Origin: Pseudonocardia kunmingensis
Lineage (GTDB): Bacteria > Actinomycetota > Actinomycetes > Mycobacteriales > Pseudonocardiaceae
Assembly: GCF_006716445.1 (NCBI RefSeq)
Contig: NZ_VFPA01000001.1
Location: forward strand, 2,976,001 to 3,040,000
DNA length: 64,000 bases
Direction of reading: 5' to 3'
Within the stretch, counting starts at the first letter, position 1. Each line of letters begins with the position of its first letter. The position numbers were made by a program, and so were the translations under genes. Positions 59,135 to 64,000 of the stretch are shown here, piece by piece. A model generated the notes under the pieces. The model was not told the DNA's origin and ran no database searches. It worked only from the letters and a program-made list of their open reading frames with translations.

Positions 59135-60292
59135 ATGCAGCTGCTGCGCCGAGGTGACAGCGGTCCGGGTGTCGTCGAGATCCGTTCCACGCTGCGACGG
59201 TTCGGCCTCCTGACGGCCACCCCCGCCGGCACACCCGAGGACCACTTCGACACCGACGTCGAGGAAGCGGTCCGTGCCTTCCAGCAGCAGCGCGGCCTGA
59301 TCACCGACGGGCTGGTCGGGCCGGCGACCTACCGCGCGCTGCGCGAGGCGGGCTGGCAGCTCGGGGACCGGATGCTCGCCCTCATGATCTCCGCACCGAT
59401 GAGCGGCGACGACGTCGTCGCTCTGCAGGAGCGGCTCCTCGAGCTCGGGTACGACCCGGGCCGAGCAGGCGGCGTGTTCGACGAGCAGACCGAAGCCGCG
59501 CTGCGGAAGTTCCAGCGCGAGTACGGCCTCGTCCCGGACGGGCTGTGCGGACCGGCCACGCTGCGCTCGCTGCGCCAGCTCGGCCGGAAGGTCACCGGCG
59601 GCCGTCCGCACCTGCTGCGCGAGCAGGAGCTCCTGCGCCAGGCCGGCCCGCGGTTGCGCGGCAAGCGCATCGTCGTCGACCCGGGTCACGGCGGGCCGAA
59701 CCGCGGTGTCGTCGTCGCGGGCGTCGCGGAGGCCGACATCGTGTGGGACCTCGCCCGTCGCCTCGTCGGCCGCATGGCGGCCACCGGGATGGACGCGATG
59801 CTGTCGCGGCAGGAGGACACCTGCCCCACCGACCCGGAGCGCGCCGCCCTCGCCAACTCCGCGGGCGCCGACGTCGTGCTGTCCCTGCACACCGACGCCA
59901 ACCGCAGCATGCACGCGCACGGGCTCGCCACCTTCCACTTCGGCAACGGCTCGGGCGCCACGTCCACGGTGGGGGAGGCGCTCGCCGGCTTCATCCAGCG
60001 CGAGCTGCTCATCCGCACCGGCCTGCAGGACTGCCGTTCCCAGGCCCGCACCTGGGAGCTGCTGCGGCTCACCCGGATGCCGGCGGTGCGCGTCGAGATC
60101 GGGTACCTCACCCACCTTGGCGACCGGCGCAAGCTGCTCGACCCGGCGTTCCGCGACATCGTGGCCGAAGGCATCCTCGTGGCCGTCAAGCGGCTGTACC
60201 TGCTCGGTCAGGACGACCAACCGACCGGAACGTTCACCTTTTCCGACGTTCTGGCGCGCGAACTCGAGCGCGGCGGCGCTCAGGCGATCTGA
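59135..60292 (+). CDS. cwlM: CwlM-like amidase-fold protein
   Basis: 385 residues, no signal peptide. Two peptidoglycan-binding repeats (about residues 1-70, with FQQQRGLITDGLVGPATYRA, and 85-150, with FQREYGLVPDGLCGPATLRS) precede an Amidase_3 domain (about 170-360). The zinc and catalytic residues are kept: His in VDPGHGG, Glu in GVAEADIVW, His in LSLHTDAN and Glu in VRVEIGYL. In M. tuberculosis CwlM is cytosolic and works as a PknB-controlled activator of MurA, and some zinc ligands are lost there (from memory). ATG 59135 has GAGG five bases upstream; GTG 59120 is an alternative. Confidence 0.93.
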   Translation: MQLLRRGDSGPGVVEIRSTLRRFGLLTATPAGTPEDHFDTDVEEAVRAFQQQRGLITDGLVGPATYRALREAGWQLGDRMLALMISAPMSGDDVVALQERLLELGYDPGRAGGVFDEQTEAALRKFQREYGLVPDGLCGPATLRSLRQLGRKVTGGRPHLLREQELLRQAGPRLRGKRIVVDPGHGGPNRGVVVAGVAEADIVWDLARRLVGRMAATGMDAMLSRQEDTCPTDPERAALANSAGADVVLSLHTDANRSMHAHGLATFHFGNGSGATSTVGEALAGFIQRELLIRTGLQDCRSQARTWELLRLTRMPAVRVEIGYLTHLGDRRKLLDPAFRDIVAEGILVAVKRLYLLGQDDQPTGTFTFSDVLARELERGGAQAI

Positions 60293-60347
60293 GAACCGAT
60301 CATGACCCGGCTCGGGCCCATCGGGTTCGGGCCCTCCCACGGGGCCG

Positions 60348-61049
60348 TCAGCGTGGCGTACAAAGCGCCCTGAACGCGCCGCTGACGGTCGCTCCCGCGC
60401 GGGTCGGTACCCGAGGTAGGGGCTCGGAGCGGACGCCGCTGGTCTGCATCGGGATCGTGATGCTGCCGAGGAGCTGCTCGAGCGCGGCCTCGACGTCTTC
60501 CTTCCACGTCATCGCCGAGCGCAGCTCCATCCGCAGCCGCGGGTAGCGCGGGTGCGGGCGGATGGTCTTGAACCCGACGCCGCGGAGGAAGTCGGCGGGG
60601 ATGAGGCAGCCGGGCTCGGTGCCGGGACGCTGCTCGCCGAACACCTCGATGGCCTTGACGCCGCGGCGCGTCAGGTCGCGCACGACCGTCTGCGCCAGCA
60701 TGCGCCCGAGCCCCTCGCCGGAGAACTCGGGCAGCACCTGCATGGTGGTGAGCAGCACCGCATCGGCGCTCACCGGGCCGGTGGGCATCTCGGTGGCGCG
60801 CGGCACCGCGGACGGCGGCGCGTAGATCACGTAGCCCGCCGGCGCCCCGCCCATGTAGACGACGCGGCCGCACGAGCCCCACTCGAGCAGGACCTCGGAG
60901 ACCCACGCCTCCTTCTCCAGCTCCGTGGAACCGAAGTCGGCGGCCTGCGAGCCCAGGTGCTCGGAGAGCTCCCAGAAGACGCACCGGCGGCACCGCTTGG
61001 GCAGATCGTCCAGATTGTCCAGGGTGAGTGCCGCCACGTGCCAGGACAA
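60348..61049 (-). CDS. GNAT-family acetyltransferase (Rv3916c-like)
   Basis: About 233 residues. ALTLDNLDDLPKRCRRCVFW at the start is a conserved actinobacterial lead-in. The GNAT core has LLTTMQVLPEFSGEGLGRML (acetyl-CoA loop, residues about 110-130) and AIEVFGEQRPG. The last 60 residues are an extension. The most likely start is TTG at 61049, with GGAGG (61060-61056) six bases upstream; the GTG at 61037 has no good site. The gene lies between cwlM and parB in other actinobacteria, so its position fits. Acceptor unknown. Confidence 0.85.
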   Translation of the reverse strand: MSWHVAALTLDNLDDLPKRCRRCVFWELSEHLGSQAADFGSTELEKEAWVSEVLLEWGSCGRVVYMGGAPAGYVIYAPPSAVPRATEMPTGPVSADAVLLTTMQVLPEFSGEGLGRMLAQTVVRDLTRRGVKAIEVFGEQRPGTEPGCLIPADFLRGVGFKTIRPHPRYPRLRMELRSAMTWKEDVEAALEQLLGSITIPMQTSGVRSEPLPRVPTRAGATVSGAFRALCTPR

Positions 61050-61241
61050 GACCAACCTCCGGCGGCAGACCACGGGTGAGACGCCGTCGCTCGACCGCGC
61101 CGACGCGACGACGATAGATCGATCCGGCTCCGCACGACAGCCTACCTGCTGCGACCGGTGGCCCACCCACGACGATCGGCAGGAGATTCCTCCATCCTGG
61201 TTACACTGAGGCCCCGCCATCGAGGATCCGGGAGGTCCACC

Positions 61242-62594
61242 GTGCCGCAGCCGGCCACGCCACCACCACCGTCCGACGCCGCCGTGCCCGCGGCCGGGGT
61301 GGCAGCGGCGGCGGCAGCGGCGGCGCCCACGGAGCGGTTCGCCGCCCGCACGGCCGGGATGACGGCCTCGGAGATCCGCGCGTTGTTCGCGGTGGCGAGC
61401 CGGCCCGAGGTCGTCTCGCTCGCAGGCGGCATGCCCAACCTCGCGGCCCTCCCGCTGGAGTCGCTCGCCGCGGAGGTCGGGAACCTCGTCGCGCGCGACG
61501 GGCAGGTGGCCCTGCAGTACGGCTCGGCGCAGGGTGTTCCCGCGCTGCGGGAGCAGATCTGCGAGGTCATGGCGCTCGAGGGCATCCGCGCCGACCCGGA
61601 CGACGTCGTCGTCACCGTCGGCTCGCAGATGGCGCTCGACCTCGTCACCCGCATCTACTGCGACCCGGGCGACGTCGTGCTGGCCGAGGGCCCGTCGTAC
61701 GTCGGTGCGCTCGGCAGCTTCGCCGCCTACCAGGCGCGCGTCGTGCACGTCGCGATGGACGAGCACGGTCTCGTCCCCGAGCTCCTGCGCGACGCGCTGC
61801 GGTCGCTGGCGGCCCAGGGGATCACCCCGAAGCTGCTGTACACGATCCCGAACTTCCACAACCCCGCCGGCGTCACGCTCGCGGTGGAGCGGCGCGCCGA
61901 GGTGCTCGAGATCTGCGCCTCCTACGGGGTGGCGGTCGTGGAGGACAACCCCTACGGCCTGCTGGGCTTCAGCGGTCGCACCTACCCGGCGCTGCGCTCG
62001 CTCGACCGCGACGTCGTGTACCTCGGATCGTTCTCGAAGACGTTCGCGTCCGGACTCCGCGTCGGCTGGGCCCTGGTGCCACCGGCGGTGCGGGACCGGC
62101 TCGTGCTCGCGGCGGAGTCCGCCACCCTGTGCCCGCCGAGCTTCACGCAGATGCTCGTGTCGCGCTACCTCGCGGGTCACGACTGGCGCAGCCAGATCAA
62201 GACGTTCACGGAGGCCTACCGGGAGCGGCGGGACGCGCTGCTCGACGCACTCGAGACCCACCTCCCCGACGGGTGCACGTGGAACGTCCCCGACGGCGGC
62301 TTCTACGTGTGGCTCACGGTGCCCGAGGGCGTCGACACCAAGGCGATGCTGCCGCGTGCGGTCACCGCGCGGGTGGCGTACGCGTCCGGAACCGGGTTCT
62401 ACGCCGACGGGTTCGGCACCCGCCAGCTGCGGCTGTCGTACTGCTACCCGACGCCCGAGCGGATCACCGAGGGCGTGCGGAGGCTGGCCGGCGTGCTCGA
62501 GGCCGAGCTCGACGTCATGCGCACGTTCGGCACGCCTGCACGTCCCGCGCTCGGCGCGGGCGGCCCGCAGACGCCGAGCCCCAGCACGCCCTGA
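61242..62594 (+). CDS. PLP-dependent aminotransferase (2-aminoadipate/MocR-type class I)
   Basis: 450 residues. After an Ala/Pro-rich N-terminus (1-35) the fold type I domain begins. ALQYGSAQGVPALREQI, IPNFHNPAGVTL and VVEDNPYGLLGF (Asp holding the PLP ring) are visible, and Lys in LGSFSKTFASGLRVGW forms the Schiff base. The pattern resembles LysN/aminoadipate aminotransferases. GGGAGGT lies five bases before the GTG and TACACT at 61202-61207 could be its -10. It is commonly found between cwlM and parB, but its role there is unknown. Confidence 0.9.
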   Translation: MPQPATPPPPSDAAVPAAGVAAAAAAAAPTERFAARTAGMTASEIRALFAVASRPEVVSLAGGMPNLAALPLESLAAEVGNLVARDGQVALQYGSAQGVPALREQICEVMALEGIRADPDDVVVTVGSQMALDLVTRIYCDPGDVVLAEGPSYVGALGSFAAYQARVVHVAMDEHGLVPELLRDALRSLAAQGITPKLLYTIPNFHNPAGVTLAVERRAEVLEICASYGVAVVEDNPYGLLGFSGRTYPALRSLDRDVVYLGSFSKTFASGLRVGWALVPPAVRDRLVLAAESATLCPPSFTQMLVSRYLAGHDWRSQIKTFTEAYRERRDALLDALETHLPDGCTWNVPDGGFYVWLTVPEGVDTKAMLPRAVTARVAYASGTGFYADGFGTRQLRLSYCYPTPERITEGVRRLAGVLEAELDVMRTFGTPARPALGAGGPQTPSPSTP

Positions 62595-62636
62595 CCACGG
62601 CTCGCCTGCCTGATCGCCGTAGCGCAGAATGCGGCG

Positions 62637-63593
62637 GTGATCGAACGAACGGTGGCCGTTCTGGCTGGTGGGCTCTCCCACGAACGTGAGGTGTCCCTGC
62701 GGTCGGGCCGCAGGCTGGCTGCGGCCCTCCGCGGCGCGGGAGTGGACGTCCGCGAGTGGGACGTCGACGGCGCGCTCGTCGCCGAGCTGCGCCGGGACCG
62801 TCCGGACGCGGTCGCGATCGCGCTGCACGGGGGAGAGGGCGAGAACGGCTCCGTGCAGGCGGTGCTCGAGCTGCTGGGCATCCCGTTCGTGGGCACCCCC
62901 GCTCCCGCGTGCCGGCGGGCGTGGGACAAGCCGACCGCGAAGGCCGAGCTCGCCCGGTCCGGGATCGACACCCCGGACTGGGTGGCCCTGCCGCACACCA
63001 CGTTCCGCGCCCTCGGGGCCCAGACCGTGCTCGACGCCATGGTCGACCGCCTCGGCCTGCCGCTCATGCTCAAGCCCGACCAGGGCGGCTCCGCGCTCGG
63101 CGCTCAGGTCGTCGCGGCTCGCAGCGAGCTCCCTGCCGCGATGGTCAGCTGTCTCGCGTACGCCGACTCCGTGCTCGCCGAGCAGTTCGTGACAGGCACG
63201 GAGGTGGCGGTCACCGTCGTCGACGACAGCGACGAACCGCGAGCCCTGCCGCCGGTCGAGATCGAGGTCCGCGACGGCGTCTACGACTACACCGCGCGCT
63301 ACACCCCGGGTACGGCGACCTTCCACTGCCCGGCGCGGCTGGACACCGAGACGCTCGCCCGGCTCGAGGAGACCGCGCTCGCCGCCCACCGTCTTCTCGG
63401 GCTGCGCGACGTGTCCCGCACCGACGCCGTCGTCGACCGGGACGGCCGTGTGCAGGTGCTCGAGGTGAACGTCTCGCCCGGACTCACGGAGACGTCCCTC
63501 CTCCCGACCGCGGTCCGAGCCGCAGGCATGAACCTGGGGGAGTTGTACGCCGCCCTCATCGAACGGGCCATCTCCCGTGGATCGTTCCGCTGA
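62637..63593 (+). CDS. D-alanine-D-alanine ligase-like ATP-grasp protein
   Basis: 318 residues. The Ddl start motif is VAVLAGGLSHEREVSLRSGR, the HGGEGENGSVQAVLELLGIP run matches HGXXGEDGXXQ, and the C-terminal ATP-grasp signature is VLEVNVSPGLTETSLLP. The middle (KPDQGGSALGAQVV) covers the nucleotide-binding loop. Shorter than main Ddl enzymes (about 350-370), which in actinobacteria are encoded elsewhere; a second, dipeptide-ligase-like role is possible. CAGAAT ends six bases before the GTG. The stop lies four bases from parS. Confidence 0.85.
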   Translation: MIERTVAVLAGGLSHEREVSLRSGRRLAAALRGAGVDVREWDVDGALVAELRRDRPDAVAIALHGGEGENGSVQAVLELLGIPFVGTPAPACRRAWDKPTAKAELARSGIDTPDWVALPHTTFRALGAQTVLDAMVDRLGLPLMLKPDQGGSALGAQVVAARSELPAAMVSCLAYADSVLAEQFVTGTEVAVTVVDDSDEPRALPPVEIEVRDGVYDYTARYTPGTATFHCPARLDTETLARLEETALAAHRLLGLRDVSRTDAVVDRDGRVQVLEVNVSPGLTETSLLPTAVRAAGMNLGELYAALIERAISRGSFR

Positions 63594-63596
63594 GGG

Positions 63597-63612
63597 TGTT
63601 TCACGTGAAACG
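63597..63612. promoter_or_regulatory. parS chromosome-segregation site
   Basis: TGTTTCACGTGAAACG matches the universal parS palindrome (TGTTTCACGTGAAACA) at 15 of 16 positions, with the whole 14-base core intact. ParB binds here to organise the origin. Its presence just after the ddl-like gene agrees with parB lying beyond the right edge. Confidence 0.9.
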
Positions 63613-64000
63613 GGCGAGCGGGATCTGGGGTGCGGCGCGCCTCCCTCCTGACGGCCGAGTGGGGGCACCACCCGCAGGCGTGCGCCGCCCACGCCTGGGT
63701 TCGGCGCGGCCGCTGATCCGAGGAAGTCGATCGAGCTCCGAGGGCCACAGCCCCTCCCTCTCGATATCCGGACGAGGCCGAGCGAGTACGGCGTCGGTGC
63801 GGGAGACCGTGCTGGAGTGCCCCAGCAGGGCGGCGAGCTCGGGCTCCCCGACGGCGACCTGCGCCGGCGTGGGCTCGTCATCATGTAGCTCAGGGAACCC
63901 ACACTCGGCCCAGGCCCCTGGGTTGCCCGCTCCAGAATTCGCAGCAGGCGGCAGTGGGCCCGCACCGCGAGAGGCTCGCGGCTGCGCGAACGCCTGCCGC
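63601..64000 (-). pseudogene. Possible integrase remnant or unknown protein (start off the right edge)
   Basis: A minus-strand frame is open from the right edge to a stop inside parS, without a start in the window. One part reads VGEPELAALLGHSSTVSRTD, which recalls the LLGHSS-X-VT motif of tyrosine recombinases near the catalytic Tyr, but the rest is not conserved and no Tyr follows. The sequence does not look like the ParB C-terminus I expected here. This may be a decayed integrase or non-coding DNA. I see no other gene in the last 390 bases. Confidence 0.2.

Noticed and set aside
60348..63965. 1205-residue minus-strand frame
   Set aside because: Only its C-terminal 233 residues (the GNAT protein) are real; the rest lies antisense to the aminotransferase and ddl-like genes.

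Overview
The window is 64 kb of very GC-rich DNA from an actinobacterium. Frequent GTG starts, mycothiol-type enzymes, an ECF41 sigma factor, a SigM/RsmA pair, a CwlM homologue and a MurJ followed by a pseudokinase point to a filamentous actinomycete. Pseudonocardiaceae (for example Pseudonocardia) is my best guess; that rank is inference. The right end lies near the chromosome origin: a near-perfect parS site follows a ddl-like gene, and the trxB-trxA-cwlM-GNAT order is the one found next to parB/parA in actinobacteria. No tRNA, rRNA or CRISPR array was seen.

Layout. 0-9.6 kb: DHA2 exporter with divergent TetR and a shared operator; ECF41 sigma factor with its AhpD-like partner; an aminoglycoside-kinase-like protein; a methyltransferase; TldD/TldE proteases; two unknown genes. 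10-17.5 kb: two GT2 glycosyltransferases, trmB, a PaaI thioesterase, an NYN nuclease, an amidohydrolase and an aldo/keto reductase. 17.6-24.8 kb: a pcaI-pcaJ-pcaD beta-ketoadipate operon, a Tet(M)/OtrA-like ribosomal protection GTPase, a SigG-like ECF factor, and a MarR/tautomerase pair. 24.8-38 kb: conserved core (dnaB, rplI-rpsR-ssb-rpsF, an endonuclease IV family gene, GT-C transferases, class A PBP, DUF5318, PadR, ino1). 38-47.7 kb: NlpC/P60 hydrolase, SDR, a broken HTH gene, leuS, SdpI-like, yqgE and an MFS gene. 47.9-63.6 kb: second core block (pcnA, mutT4-like, DUF6049, murJ, pseudokinase, sigM, rsmA, trxB, trxA, cwlM, GNAT, aminotransferase, ddl), ending at parS.

Many genes work in cell-envelope growth: the PBP, MurJ with its pseudokinase, the CwlM homologue, a Ddl-like ligase, GT-C mannosyltransferases, NlpC/P60 and inositol-phosphate synthase (for PI lipids and mycothiol). 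Others serve replication and segregation (DnaB, SSB, parS) and thiol redox control (SigM-RsmA-TrxB-TrxA).

The most distinctive signals are regulatory. At least fourteen genes have a TANNNT -10 hexamer ending 6-8 bases before the start codon, so they are probably leaderless. dnaB has a LexA-type SOS box touching its -10 and a small DnaA-box cluster further upstream. The same palindrome holds the stop codons of dnaB and pcnA, and the pcnA copy is split by a 152-bp element with 16-bp inverted ends. I did not find a clearly new multi-gene system; the best candidates for new biology are these non-coding elements.
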